Counted from the first letter of the stretch, positions 8,019 to 16,423 are shown. The stretch is 64,000 nt of DNA from Brachybacterium saurashtrense (GCF_003355475.1 NZ_CP031356.1:558001-622000), one strand, 5' to 3'. Notes: generated from the sequence alone by a model not told the origin. Program-made: numbers and translations.

Positions 8019-10262
8019 TCAGCCCGCGACGCCGCGGGGGAGCTCCCGGGCATGGACCACGCCGAGGTGCTGGGTGGGACGGGACATCGCGACGTACAGA
8101 TCGCCGGCGCCGTGCGCGTCGATCAGCTCCGCCGGCTCGACGATCACCACGGCATCGAACTCGAGTCCCTTCGCGTCCTGCGCGGTCATCACGGCGATCT
8201 CGTCGTCCACCCCCGCGGAGCCCTGACCGATCGCGGGCAGCGTCTCGTCGGCGCGCAGGGCGGTGACCAGCTCCTCGAGCCGCTCCTCGGCGGCGATCAC
8301 GGCCACCCGTCCCAGCCGTTCTGCATGCACGGAGGCGACGGCCGCGACGGTCCGTGCGGCGAGGTCCGTCGGCGCCGTGCGCTCGATCGACGGCTCCCGG
8401 TCGCCGTCGCGCACGGAGCTCACCTCGGTGACCGGCAGCTCGTGCGCCTGTGCCATCGCGACCGCCCGGTCCATGATGCGGCGGGGGGTGCGGTAGTTGA
8501 CGGTGAGGTGTTCCACCTGCAGGCGGTCCTGGATGTAGGGGCTGAGCGCCGCGGTCCACGAGTCGGTGCCCGCGGCGGAGGAGGTCTGGGCGACGTCCCC
8601 CACCACGGTGAAGGACTTCGTGGGCGCCCGTCGCATCAGGGCGCGCCAGCTCATGGGGGAGTGCTCCTGCGCCTCGTCGACCACCACGTGGCCGTAGGTC
8701 CAGCTCCGCTCGGCCGAGGCGCGCTCGGCGAGGGTGCGGCCGTCGCGCACCTGGCTCACCTGATCGGCGAGGTCCTCGGCACGGATCATGCCCGAGGTGT
8801 CGATGTTCTCGATCACCTTGCGCGCGTACTCCACGTCGGCCCGGCGGCGATCGGCATCGTCCCGCGCCTTCGCCGCCGCCGGGGCGTCGTCCTCGCCGAG
8901 CAGCTCGGCGACCTCGTCCAGCAGCGGGATGTCCTCCACCGTCCACGGGGCGTCCTTGGGCCGCACCAGGAGGTCCACGTGCTCGGCGAGGGAGCGCGGC
9001 GCGGCGGCGCGCAGCCGGTCCGGGCGGGAGAGCAGGATCCTCAGGAACCCCTGCGGGGTGTACGGCAGCCAGGCCAGATTCAGCACACGCCGCACCTCGG
9101 GGTCGTGGCGCAGGTCGGCGAGCAGGTCCGGGCGGTCCTCGGGGATGATCGTGCTGCCCTGGGCGCGCAGTGCCTGTTCGTAGCGCTGCACCAGGCGGTC
9201 CAGTGCGGCGCGCACGAACACCGCGCGGGCGGCGTTGTGCGGCTTGTGGGAGGCGCGGGCCTCCCGGCGGGCGGCGCGCACGTCCTCGCGGGTGAGGGTC
9301 AGCGAGGTGCCGTCGATCCGCAGCGCGAGGTCCTTCTCCGGCACCCTCTGGCGCTGCTTGACGGCGCGGGCGATCAGCTCGGCCATGGCGACGTCGCCCT
9401 TGACCCGTGCCACCGCGTCCTCGTCGTGGGTGAAGGTGCGGATGCCCGGGAACAGCTCACCGGGGGTCAGCATCACCACGCCGGATTCGCCCAGGCTGGG
9501 CAGCACCCGTTCGATGTAGCGCAGGAAGCCGGTGGTGGGCGCCATGATCAGCACGCCGGTGTGCTCGAGCCGGCGGCGATGCGTGTAGAGCAGGTAGGCC
9601 GCACGGTGCAGGGCCACGGCGGTCTTGCCGGTGCCGGGGCCGCCCTGGACCACCAGCACCCCTCGGTTCTCGGAGCGGATGATCCTGTCCTGTTCCGCCT
9701 GGATGGTCGCCACGATGTCGCCCATGCGCCCGGTGCGCTTGCCCGAGACGGCGGCGAGCAACGCGCCCTCGCCCTGCAGCACCACGTCGTGCGCGGGATC
9801 CTCGAGGAGCGACTGGTCGAGCACGTCGTCCTCGAGCCCCACCACCGTGCGGCCGCGGCTGATGAGGTGGCGGCGCAGGGTGACGGAGAGGCGCTCCGTG
9901 CTGGTGGCCCGGTAGAAGGCGGCGGCGGCCGGAGCGCGCCAGTCCACCAGCAGCTGCTCCCGCTCCGGGGTGAACAGCCCGATCCGCCCTATGTAGTGGC
10001 GGGCGGCGTCATCCATGTCCAGGCGGCCGAACACCACGCTGCGGGACACCGAGCGCAGCAGCGCCAGGCGGTCCTCGTACAGCGCCATGAAGGAGTCCCG
10101 CTCGGAGCGGTTCTGGTGGGTCGAGGCGCTCTGCGAGCCCTGGATCTGTTCGAGATTGCGCTCCACATGGGCGATCAGCTCGTCCAGCCGTCGGTAGAGC
10201 CGATCGGCGTATTCCTGTTCGCGTGCGATCTCCCGGGCGATCTGTCCCTCAGCGTCGTCCAC
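8019..10262 (-). CDS. helD: HelD-type UvrD-like helicase (RNA polymerase recycling ATPase)
   Basis: This 747-residue superfamily 1 ATPase resembles HelD/HelR, which binds RNA polymerase and removes stalled polymerase from nucleic acid; actinobacterial forms also give rifamycin tolerance. The N-terminus is a long alpha-helical arm (about residues 1-60) typical of HelD. Walker A GPGTGKT is at about 208-214, a VVDEAQE Walker B follows, and the C-terminal UvrD_C half has AQDAKGLEFDAV. The GTG at 10262 is chosen because GAGAGG lies about 7 bases upstream; a longer reading to 10331 adds a basic Cys-containing stretch with no support. The family is clear; whether it protects against rifamycins is not visible. 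Confidence 0.88.
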   Translation of the reverse strand: MDDAEGQIAREIAREQEYADRLYRRLDELIAHVERNLEQIQGSQSASTHQNRSERDSFMALYEDRLALLRSVSRSVVFGRLDMDDAARHYIGRIGLFTPEREQLLVDWRAPAAAAFYRATSTERLSVTLRRHLISRGRTVVGLEDDVLDQSLLEDPAHDVVLQGEGALLAAVSGKRTGRMGDIVATIQAEQDRIIRSENRGVLVVQGGPGTGKTAVALHRAAYLLYTHRRRLEHTGVLIMAPTTGFLRYIERVLPSLGESGVVMLTPGELFPGIRTFTHDEDAVARVKGDVAMAELIARAVKQRQRVPEKDLALRIDGTSLTLTREDVRAARREARASHKPHNAARAVFVRAALDRLVQRYEQALRAQGSTIIPEDRPDLLADLRHDPEVRRVLNLAWLPYTPQGFLRILLSRPDRLRAAAPRSLAEHVDLLVRPKDAPWTVEDIPLLDEVAELLGEDDAPAAAKARDDADRRRADVEYARKVIENIDTSGMIRAEDLADQVSQVRDGRTLAERASAERSWTYGHVVVDEAQEHSPMSWRALMRRAPTKSFTVVGDVAQTSSAAGTDSWTAALSPYIQDRLQVEHLTVNYRTPRRIMDRAVAMAQAHELPVTEVSSVRDGDREPSIERTAPTDLAARTVAAVASVHAERLGRVAVIAAEERLEELVTALRADETLPAIGQGSAGVDDEIAVMTAQDAKGLEFDAVVIVEPAELIDAHGAGDLYVAMSRPTQHLGVVHARELPRGVAG

Positions 10263-10341
10263 GGCCCTGCCTCTCACCCTGTGCGTCCACGTGCCGCATC
10301 GCTCCCGGCGGACTCCGGGGATGCGAAGCACGGTGGTCCAT

Positions 10342-10347
10342 TATGGT
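10342..10347 (+). promoter_or_regulatory. Putative -10 (TATGGT) for the PAC2 gene
   Basis: TATGGT lies about 67 bases before the PAC2 ATG, inside a small inverted repeat GTCCA-N6-TGGAC (10337-10352). No clear -35 is seen, so this is a weak call. Confidence 0.3.
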
Positions 10348-10414
10348 GGACTGGCCCGGCCGCCGGTGCCATCCGGTGACGCGTTCCGCTGCGGGAGGAA
10401 GAGGGAGGAGCCCC

Positions 10415-11392
10415 ATGCGAGACCCTCGTGATCTCTACCGCTTCGAGTCGACCGAGGTCCTCGAGGCCGTGCCCCGTACGGGGCTCACCCTGGTGCACGC
10501 GCTGCCGGGGATGGTCGACGCCGGCAACGCCTGCCGGATCGCGGCGACCTACCTGCGCGACGAGCTGCGTCATCTGCGGCTGGTCTCCTTCGAGACCGAC
10601 GAGCTGATCGACTACCGCGGCGCCCGCCCCCACGCGACCTTCGACGGCACCTCGTTCACCGAGGTGGAGGCCCCGGAGCTCACCCTGTCGCTGATGTACG
10701 ACGAGCGCGATCGCCCGTTCCTCTTCCTCGACGGCCCGGAGCCCGATCTGCAGTGGCGCCGGCTGACGGAGGCCATGATCGATCTGGTCGAGTACTTCGA
10801 GGTGGAGAACGTGGTGGGCATGCAGGCGGTGCCGATGGCGGTGCCCCACACCCGACCGATCGGCCTGTTCACCCACGCAAACGATCCCTCGCTTCTGGGC
10901 CGGCCCAACGTGGCCGCGACGCCCGCGCCGGGCACCTCTCCGGAGGCGGGGGAAGGGGAGAGCACCGAGCTGGTGATCCCCGCGACCTTCAGCGCGCTGC
11001 TCGAGCACCGGCTGGGCCGGGCCGGGCACCCCGCGATGGGATACGCCGCGCAGGTGCCGCACTACCTCGCGCGCACCGACTTCCCGGCCGGGGCGCTGGC
11101 GCTGCTGCGGCGCGTCAGCCAGGCGGCGGAGCTCGACCTCCCGCTGGTGCACCTGGGCGATCTCACCGATGCGGCCACGGTGGCCCTGCAGGGCACCCTC
11201 GCGCAGAACGACGAGGTGCGGCAGGTCGTCGAGGCGCTCGAGGAGCAGTACGACCAGATGAGCGCCGGCGAGGACCCGGCGGCGCGGGCCACCACGATGG
11301 ACCTGCCCACCGCCGAGGAGATCGGGGAGCACTTCGAGCGCTTCCTCGCCGATCACGACGGCGATCTCCCTGACGAGCCGCCCTCCGCCTGA
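10415..11392 (+). CDS. PAC2 family protein (proteasome assembly chaperone-like)
   Basis: This 325-residue protein belongs to the PAC2 family, conserved in actinobacteria and related in sequence to eukaryotic and archaeal proteasome assembly chaperones. The bacterial role is not settled. The N-terminal half holds the family features ALPGMVDAGN near residues 29-38, a DELIDYRGARP segment, and FLFLDGPEPDLQW. The C-terminal third is helical and acidic. I chose the ATG at 10415 for its strong GGGAGGAG Shine-Dalgarno. No proteasome gene is present in the window. Confidence 0.85.
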   Translation: MRDPRDLYRFESTEVLEAVPRTGLTLVHALPGMVDAGNACRIAATYLRDELRHLRLVSFETDELIDYRGARPHATFDGTSFTEVEAPELTLSLMYDERDRPFLFLDGPEPDLQWRRLTEAMIDLVEYFEVENVVGMQAVPMAVPHTRPIGLFTHANDPSLLGRPNVAATPAPGTSPEAGEGESTELVIPATFSALLEHRLGRAGHPAMGYAAQVPHYLARTDFPAGALALLRRVSQAAELDLPLVHLGDLTDAATVALQGTLAQNDEVRQVVEALEEQYDQMSAGEDPAARATTMDLPTAEEIGEHFERFLADHDGDLPDEPPSA

Positions 11393-11500
11393 GCGCGTCG
11401 GCGCGGCCGGCGCCGCGCAGGAGCGGCCCGCGCGACCAGTTCGTTACGCCTTCGTGATCGCCGCGGGCCCAACTCAGTGTGAAGCGGGCCACGGCCGTGA

Positions 11501-11506
11501 CAGAAT
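11501..11506 (+). promoter_or_regulatory. Putative -10 (CAGAAT) and long leader of the cold-shock gene
   Basis: CAGAAT directly follows the palindrome CACGGCCGTG (11490-11499). If used, it would give a leader of about 160 bases before the csp ATG, like the long leaders of cspA-type mRNAs. No convincing -35 is seen. The 280-base gap holds no gene. Confidence 0.35.
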
Positions 11507-11672
11507 GGCGGCGTTGCGGTGATGCAGGTCCAGCAGGACAGTCCGTCGAAGGTGCCTCGGCACAGAAGTACGGCACCCACGAATGCGCCACCCGCTCCGG
11601 CGGGGGACGGCTTCACTCGGCACCGCGGTCGCGTCGTGCGGCCGATGATGGACGACACAGAAGGTGACAGGT

Positions 11673-11876
11673 ATGGCACAGGGCTCGGTCAAGTGGTTCA
11701 ACGCCGAAAAGGGCTACGGCTTCATCGAGATCGACGGGGGCGGCGCTGACGTCTTCGTCCACCACAGCAAGATCGACATGGACGGCTACCGCTCCCTCGA
11801 CGAGGGGCAGCGCGTGGAGTTCGAGGTCAGCCAGGGCGACAAGGGGCCGCAGGCCGAGCAGGTCCGCCCCCTCTGA
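11673..11876 (+). CDS. Cold-shock domain protein (CspA family)
   Basis: This is a 67-residue single OB-fold cold-shock protein, an RNA/ssDNA chaperone. RNP1 (KGYGFI) and RNP2 (VFVHHS) are intact, and the [13 protein letters not shown] opening is diagnostic. The ATG at 11673 is supported by AAGGTGA 6 bases upstream; an in-frame GTG/ATG reading from 11664 would add three residues. It is preceded by a 280-base non-coding region that could be a temperature-responsive leader, and followed by a good terminator hairpin. Confidence 0.95.
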   Translation: MAQGSVKWFNAEKGYGFIEIDGGGADVFVHHSKIDMDGYRSLDEGQRVEFEVSQGDKGPQAEQVRPL

Positions 11877-11899
11877 TCGACGGCACCCCGTCTGCTTCG

Positions 11900-11938
11900 A
11901 CGGACCGGGCAGGAGCATCGCGCTCCCGCCCGGTCCGT
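11900..11938. terminator. Terminator hairpin after csp
   Basis: An 11-bp perfect stem (11900-11910 with 11928-11938) is extended by GGAGC/GCTCC after one mismatch. It lies 24 bases past the csp stop and 26 bases from the end of the convergent spermidine-synthase-like gene, so it probably serves both directions. Confidence 0.7.
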
Positions 11939-11963
11939 TCACGTGCGGGCGATGCCGGCCCGG

Positions 11964-12794
11964 TCAGGTGCCCTCGCGCACACGCCCGGCGCGCGTCAGC
12001 GCCTCCACCTGAGCGCTGCGCGCCAGGCGCACCGAGACGGCGTCCGAGCGCAGGGCCCGGTCGACGCCGTCGGGCAGGGGAAGACGCGAGGCGAGCAGCA
12101 CGCAGTTCCCCCGGCGACGCCCCGTCAGGTGCGCGGGTTCCGCGATGACGCCCACGTGCGGGAACACGGCGCGCAGCGTGGCGACCTCGTCGGCCATCAG
12201 GCCCGTGCCGGGCGGGGCCGCGCAGTTGGCGAGGTAGAGGCCGCCCTCGCGCAGCACGCGGTCTGCGTGCGCGGCGGCCTCCACCGTGGTGAGCTCGTCC
12301 GGCGTCACCGCGCCGCGGAAGACGTCCCTCACCAGCACGTCGAAACGGTCCTCGCGCCAGGAGGCCAGCGCGCCCAGGGCGTCGTCGACCCGCAGCCTGA
12401 GCTGCGGGGAGCGGGGGAGGTCGAACCACTCCCGCACCTGGTCGGCGAGCAGCGCGTCCAGCTCCACCACGATCTGGCGGCTGCGGGGACGGCCGGCCGC
12501 GATCGCGCGCGGGAGCGAGCACCCGCCGCCGCCGAGGTGCGCGAGCTGCGGCGCCTCGCCGCCCTGCGTCTCGAGGTGCAGGTCGATCACCAGCAGCATC
12601 CACCGCATGTACTCGAACACCAGGTGCTCGGGGTCGGGGTGGAGGTGGGAGGAGGGGACGCCGTTGACGTCCAGCAGCACCGAGCCGTCGTTCTCGAGGG
12701 TGAGCCGGGCGGTCCCGGTGGAGATCGGGATCGGCGCGTCGAGCGGACCGAGGTGCGGGAAGGCGGCGCGGGGCGCGCGGGCGCGGCGGGGCAT
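11964..12794 (-). CDS. Spermidine-synthase-like protein (SAM-dependent methyltransferase fold)
   Basis: This 276-residue protein resembles the catalytic domain of spermidine synthases, with the early VFEYMRWMLL stretch, a LGGGGCSLPR motif I near residues 91-100, an IVVELD motif II, and an RVDDALGAL/DVLVRDVF region. The aminopropyltransferase acidic D-rich gatekeeper loop is not clearly present, since DVFRG replaces the usual DSTDP. It may therefore be a methyltransferase-fold relative of unknown substrate, as are many actinobacterial annotated spermidine synthases. The ATG at 12794 is used. The N-terminal beta-hairpin domain is short. No other polyamine genes are nearby. Confidence 0.75.
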   Translation of the reverse strand: MPRRARAPRAAFPHLGPLDAPIPISTGTARLTLENDGSVLLDVNGVPSSHLHPDPEHLVFEYMRWMLLVIDLHLETQGGEAPQLAHLGGGGCSLPRAIAAGRPRSRQIVVELDALLADQVREWFDLPRSPQLRLRVDDALGALASWREDRFDVLVRDVFRGAVTPDELTTVEAAAHADRVLREGGLYLANCAAPPGTGLMADEVATLRAVFPHVGVIAEPAHLTGRRRGNCVLLASRLPLPDGVDRALRSDAVSVRLARSAQVEALTRAGRVREGT

Positions 12795-12917
12795 CGCCCC
12801 ACTCTAGGAGATCTCCGCACGCGCCGACGCGGCACGGGCACGTCCCCGACCCCTCCTCCCCATCGCCCGGGCGTCCACAGCCGGTGCTCCCGTGCCCCGT
12901 TCGTCACACCCCCTCCG

Positions 12918-12923
12918 TAGCGT
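12918..12923 (+). promoter_or_regulatory. -10 element TAGCGT upstream of the HEPN gene
   Basis: TAGCGT lies 58 bases before the HEPN ATG, a leadered arrangement consistent with the strong Shine-Dalgarno of that gene. No clear -35 is seen. Confidence 0.35.
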
Positions 12924-12981
12924 GCGGAGCATCAGGCCGGTCCACGAGCCGGCGGCAGCCGCCACCTAGGAGGGGAGCACG

Positions 12982-13467
12982 ATGACCCGCACCATGCCCC
13001 GCCGCCCGACCTCGGCCCTCGCCGGGGCGGACGCCCGCTCCCTGCGCCGTCGTCTGGTGCTGCTCGATCAGGACCAGGCCGATCTCGACCGCGCGCGGGA
13101 GCTGCTGCGGCAGGCACGGGAGCACGCTGAGGAGGCACCGCGGGACGCGTTCGAGCTGGTGCACCGGGCCGCGCTGCGCGGCGCCGGGGTGCTGGTGTCG
13201 CGGGCGAACCGGGAACGTCGCCGCCCGCTGCCGCGGAACGTGTGGAGTGCGCTCGAGCGCCTGGGCGGGGACGAGGTCTCCCGGGCGGAGGAGGTGGCCC
13301 CGATGGTGGCGGAGAGGGCGAGGCTGGACCGGGATCTCTCCCTGCCTCCGGATCCGGCGCTGCTGGGCCGGCACCTGGAGTGCACCGCGGCGCACCTCGA
13401 CCTCGTCGCGGAGCGGCTGCTCGAGGACCTGCCGGCCTCGCTGGCGGAGCTCGCCGTCGAACAGTGA
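12982..13467 (+). CDS. SAV_6107-type HEPN domain protein
   Basis: This 161-residue all-helical protein matches the SAV_6107-like HEPN family of actinobacteria, which I recall as often lying next to a Y-family polymerase. HEPN proteins are often RNases or RNA-binding stress factors. A conserved block reads RDAFELVHRAALRGA at about residues 54-68, giving an R-x6-H arrangement near the HEPN R-x4-6-H motif; catalytic activity is not proven. The start has a very strong CTAGGAGGGGAG Shine-Dalgarno. dinB starts 109 bases downstream on the same strand with its own -10-like sequence. Function is unknown; a role linked to DNA damage tolerance is inference from position. Confidence 0.78.
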   Translation: MTRTMPRRPTSALAGADARSLRRRLVLLDQDQADLDRARELLRQAREHAEEAPRDAFELVHRAALRGAGVLVSRANRERRRPLPRNVWSALERLGGDEVSRAEEVAPMVAERARLDRDLSLPPDPALLGRHLECTAAHLDLVAERLLEDLPASLAELAVEQ

Positions 13468-13563
13468 CCGGCCCCGCGCCCCGGGCCTCGCGCCCCGGTC
13501 CCTGCGCCCCACGACCCGCGGTCGCAGGGCGGTTCCCCGGGCGGGCGCAGGCGGGCCGCCGAG

Positions 13564-13569
13564 TACAGT
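13564..13569 (+). promoter_or_regulatory. -10 element TACAGT for dinB
   Basis: TACAGT ends 7 bases before the dinB ATG, suggesting a leaderless transcript separate from any readthrough from the HEPN gene. No LexA box was found here. Confidence 0.4.
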
Positions 13570-13576
13570 CACGGAG

Positions 13577-14833
13577 ATGAGCGAGAGGCGGAGCGGGGCC
13601 GACGAGAGCCCCGAAAGAGGGGCCGGCGCACCGGACGCGGAGTCCCCGGACATCCTGCACCTGGACATGGACGCCTTCTTCGCCTCGATCGAGGTGCGCG
13701 ACGCGCCCGATCTGAGGGGGCTGCCCGTGGTGGTGGGCGGCAGCGGCGCCCGAGGCGTCGTCGCCGCGGCCAGCTACCCGGCCCGCGCCCGCGGCATCCG
13801 TTCGGCGATGCCGATGTCCAGCGCACGCCGCCAGGCGCCGGACCTCGTGGTGGTGCCGCCGCGGATCGACCACTACCGGCAGGTATCCACCCAGGTCATG
13901 GCGCTGCTCGGGGACGTCGTCGCCGACGTCGAGCAGATCAGCGTCGACGAGGCGTTCCTCGACGTGCGCGGCGCCCGTCGACTGTTCGGGCCGCCTGAGC
14001 GGATCGCCGGCCTCCTGCGCGCACGGATCCGGGAGGAGCTCGGCCTGCCCAGCTCCGTGGGCGGCTCCGTCTCGCGGCCCGTCGCCAAGATCGCCTCCGC
14101 ACGCGCGAAGCCGGACGGCATGCTCATCGTCCCGGCGGCGGGCACCGCCGAGTTCCTCGCCCCGCTGCCCGTCGCGGCGATCTCCGGCATCGGGCCCACC
14201 GCGCAGCAGGCGCTCGCCCGGCTCGGCGTGCGCACCATCGGGCAGCTGCGGGAGGTGCCGCGCTCCACCCTCACCCGCGTGCTCGGCCCCCGGACGGGGG
14301 AGGTGCTCGCCCTCGCCGACGGCAGTGACCGCACCGGCCTCGGCAGGCGGGTGCGGGACAGGTCGCTGGGCACCGAGCGCACCTGGGACGAGGACCTCAC
14401 CGACCCCGCCGAGATGCGGCGATGGATCACCCGGATGAGCGATGACGTGGCCCGCCAGCTGCGCCGCGGAGGGTTCGTGGCCCGCACCGTGGTGCTCAAG
14501 CTGCGCGCCCCGGACGGCACCACCCTCACCCGCTCGTCCACCCTGCCGCTCCCCACCGCGAGCGGGGAGCGGATGCGCGAGCACGTCATCGCGCTGTGGG
14601 AGCGGGAGCGGCCCACGATGCCGCGGCTCCGCCTGGCGGGGGTGCGCGCCGCGCACCTGGAGCCCGCCGCCGACACCCCCGTGCAGGCGGAGCTCAGCGC
14701 ACGACCGGCGGGATGGCGCGACCTGGAGCAGGCGATGGACAGGGCGCGCGAGCGCTTCGGCGACCGAAGTCTGGACCGCGGCTCGACGCTCCGACCCTCC
14801 ACCGACGCCGCGCCGCCCGAGCGCCCCGTGTGA
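13577..14833 (+). CDS. dinB: DNA polymerase IV (Y-family, DinB)
   Basis: This error-prone translesion polymerase has 418 residues. Family motifs are intact: DMDAFFASIE (catalytic Asp near residues 32-34), the YPARARGIRSAMPM segment, and SVDEAFLDV with the catalytic Asp-Glu. A helix-hairpin-helix thumb (ISGIGPTAQQALARLGV) and a little-finger domain follow. The last 20 residues are Pro/Arg-rich and I see no QxxLF-type beta-clamp motif, so clamp contact, if any, must be elsewhere. The ATG at 13577 begins an acidic 25-residue extension before the palm domain. It lies downstream of the HEPN gene, an actinobacterial pairing. Confidence 0.94.
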   Translation: MSERRSGADESPERGAGAPDAESPDILHLDMDAFFASIEVRDAPDLRGLPVVVGGSGARGVVAAASYPARARGIRSAMPMSSARRQAPDLVVVPPRIDHYRQVSTQVMALLGDVVADVEQISVDEAFLDVRGARRLFGPPERIAGLLRARIREELGLPSSVGGSVSRPVAKIASARAKPDGMLIVPAAGTAEFLAPLPVAAISGIGPTAQQALARLGVRTIGQLREVPRSTLTRVLGPRTGEVLALADGSDRTGLGRRVRDRSLGTERTWDEDLTDPAEMRRWITRMSDDVARQLRRGGFVARTVVLKLRAPDGTTLTRSSTLPLPTASGERMREHVIALWERERPTMPRLRLAGVRAAHLEPAADTPVQAELSARPAGWRDLEQAMDRARERFGDRSLDRGSTLRPSTDAAPPERPV

Positions 14834-14967
14834 GGCTCTGCCCAGCCGGTTCCCATATCCCAGGATCACGCTCTAAACTGGGTGAACCGCCGACGAGGGC
14901 AACAAGAACCTCGCACGGCGGGCACTGCGCCGACCGGCGCGAGAGGACGGGGACAAGGAGCGGGATC

Positions 14968-15372
14968 ATGCCGCTGTCTGAACACGAGCAGAAGATGCTC
15001 GACGAGATGGAGCGTCAGCTCTTCGCCGACGATCCGCGCCTGGCACGGGCCTTCGCGCCCACGGCACGGCCGCGCCGCAGCGGTCGGCGGATCCTCATCG
15101 GACTGGGTGCGGTGGTGGTCGGTCTCGGCATCCTGGTGCTGGCCGTGAGCCTGCCGGCCGTCTGGCTGGGCGTGATCGCCTTCATCGGCATGCTGGCCGG
15201 CGCGGTCTACGCGGTCACCGCCCCCGGCGGCACCGCCCAGGGCAACGACTCCGGGAACGGCCCGGGCGGCGGCTCCGGTCCGTCGGCCCCGACGGGCGAC
15301 GATTCCGGCAGCTTCATGCGCCGGATGGAGGAGCGCTGGGAGAAGCGCGCCGGGGACGACCCCCGCCTCTGA
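14968..15372 (+). CDS. DUF3040 small membrane protein
   Basis: This 134-residue protein carries a DUF3040 domain: MPLSEHEQKMLDEMERQLFADDP opens it (the EQ..L..ME..L..DDP signature), followed by two hydrophobic segments at about residues 42-60 and 65-84 and a Gly/Ser/Asn-rich cytoplasmic tail ending in a charged helix. DUF3040 genes commonly lie just upstream of mraZ in actinobacteria; the function is unknown, and a role near the divisome is inference only. The ATG has AAGGAG 7 bases upstream. A terminator-like hairpin separates it from mraZ. Confidence 0.88.
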   Translation: MPLSEHEQKMLDEMERQLFADDPRLARAFAPTARPRRSGRRILIGLGAVVVGLGILVLAVSLPAVWLGVIAFIGMLAGAVYAVTAPGGTAQGNDSGNGPGGGSGPSAPTGDDSGSFMRRMEERWEKRAGDDPRL

Positions 15373-15427
15373 CGCCCCGCCCGACGGGACACCGCCCGCG
15401 CCCCCGCGCGCCCCACCGCAGCACACG

Positions 15428-15455
15428 ATGCCCCGGCTCCTCGGAGCCGGGGCAT
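15428..15455 (+). terminator. Terminator hairpin after the DUF3040 gene
   Basis: A perfect 13-bp stem, ATGCCCCGGCTCC with its complement at 15443-15455, has a tight loop and is followed by TCTCA. It lies 55 bases after the stop codon. Confidence 0.7.
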
Positions 15456-15974
15456 TCTCATGTCCGCCCTCGCCCCGTGAGCCCGGGGACGTCGCCCGCC
15501 CGCCCGCTGCGACGCACGGGTCCCTTCCCGCGCACCTCCCGCCGTGACGCGCCGACCGACCGGGCGGTTCCCCGGCCCGTCCGCCCGTTCCCGAGGCCGC
15601 TCCCCACCGCGCTCCCCACCCCTCCCCACCGCATTCCCCACTTCGCTCCACCGGCGTCCTCCCCGGCCCTCCACTGCGCCCCCGGGGACGATCCCCCCTC
15701 CGGGCGCGATGCGCTGACCTGCAACGTTTCGCGCAGGCTCGGGGGTGCTCCCTCCACGGCGCCCGGACTCTGCTCCGTGGCGTGCCGTGTGCGACATGCG
15801 TGCCGGAGATTTCCCCCCACCTCGCCCCACCGCTGTGACCAGCGCAGATGACGCGAGCGTGGGGTGATTTCCGGGTTTCTGGGAGTCCGGGTGGGGAGTT
15901 GTGGGGTAAAGTGGAGCGCGTTGGGAGGAGATGGGTTCCGGATCGCGAGTCGCGGCAGGTGAAGGAGGGCGCTG
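15456..15974. other. Gene-free region upstream of mraZ
   Basis: The 602 bases between the DUF3040 gene and mraZ hold no convincing gene. A 124-codon frame at 15477-15851 is Arg/Pro-rich and looks like chance coding. Contents are the terminator at 15428, a C-rich stretch with CCCCA repeats at 15602-15640 (TGGGG on the minus strand, spaced 12, 10 and 12), a CCCCA pair at 15815 and 15825, and the phased TGGGN array at the mraZ promoter. Confidence 0.6.
15860..15936 (+). promoter_or_regulatory. MraZ operator array (phased TGGGN repeats) and mraZ promoter
   Basis: TGGGN repeats start at 15892, 15902, 15922 and 15932, with a one-mismatch copy TGGAG at 15912, so five units fall on an exact 10-base period. 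Two more lie upstream at 15860 and 15880. MraZ of E. coli binds TGGGN direct repeats spaced by five bases. A -10-like TAAAGT (15907-15912) sits inside the array, so binding there should repress the dcw operon head. Confidence 0.75.
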
Positions 15975-16406
15975 ATGTTCCTCGGCACCTTCACGCCCAA
16001 GCTCGACGAGAAGGGGCGCCTGATCTTCCCGGCGAAGTTCCGCGACGAGCTCGCCTCCGGGCTGGTCATGACTCGAGGGCAGGAGCACTGCATCGCCGTG
16101 TACCCGCTCATGGAGTTCCGCCAGAAGCTCGAGGAGGCCCGTCGGGCGCCCACCACCGATCGGCGCACACGTGACTACCTGCGCGTGCTGCTGTCCGGCG
16201 CGGAGGACGTCATCCCGGACAAGCAGGGCCGCATCACCATCCCGGGCCATCTGCGCACCTACGCGGACCTGGACCGGGAATGCGCCGTCATCGGCGCACT
16301 CGACCGCCTCGAGATCTGGTCGCTCCCGGCCTGGGAGACCTACCTCGAGCAGAAGGAGGAGGGCTTCGCCGAGACCTCCGAGGAGGTGATCCCGGGCCTG
16401 TTCTGA
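15975..16406 (+). CDS. mraZ: Division/cell wall cluster regulator MraZ
   Basis: MraZ is a ring-forming DNA-binding protein with two AbrB/SpoVT-like halves that represses its own dcw operon. The 143-residue product has the normal length and both half motifs: [14 protein letters not shown] near residues 9-22 and [14 protein letters not shown] near 80-93. The ATG at 15975 has GAAGGAGG upstream. Immediately ahead lies a phased TGGGN array, its expected own operator. It is the first gene of the dcw cluster, and a structured 178-base gap separates it from rsmH. Confidence 0.97.
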   Translation: MFLGTFTPKLDEKGRLIFPAKFRDELASGLVMTRGQEHCIAVYPLMEFRQKLEEARRAPTTDRRTRDYLRVLLSGAEDVIPDKQGRITIPGHLRTYADLDRECAVIGALDRLEIWSLPAWETYLEQKEEGFAETSEEVIPGLF

Positions 16407-16423
16407 GCTCGGCTCGACGGATT

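Noticed and set aside
12904-13576. LexA box upstream of the HEPN-dinB pair
   Set aside because: Only isolated GTTCG half-sites are present; no GAAC-N4-GTTC core was found.
15477-15851. A 124-codon frame in the pre-mraZ gap
   Set aside because: Arg/Pro-rich, no ribosome-binding site, and overlaps CCCCA repeats; judged non-coding.
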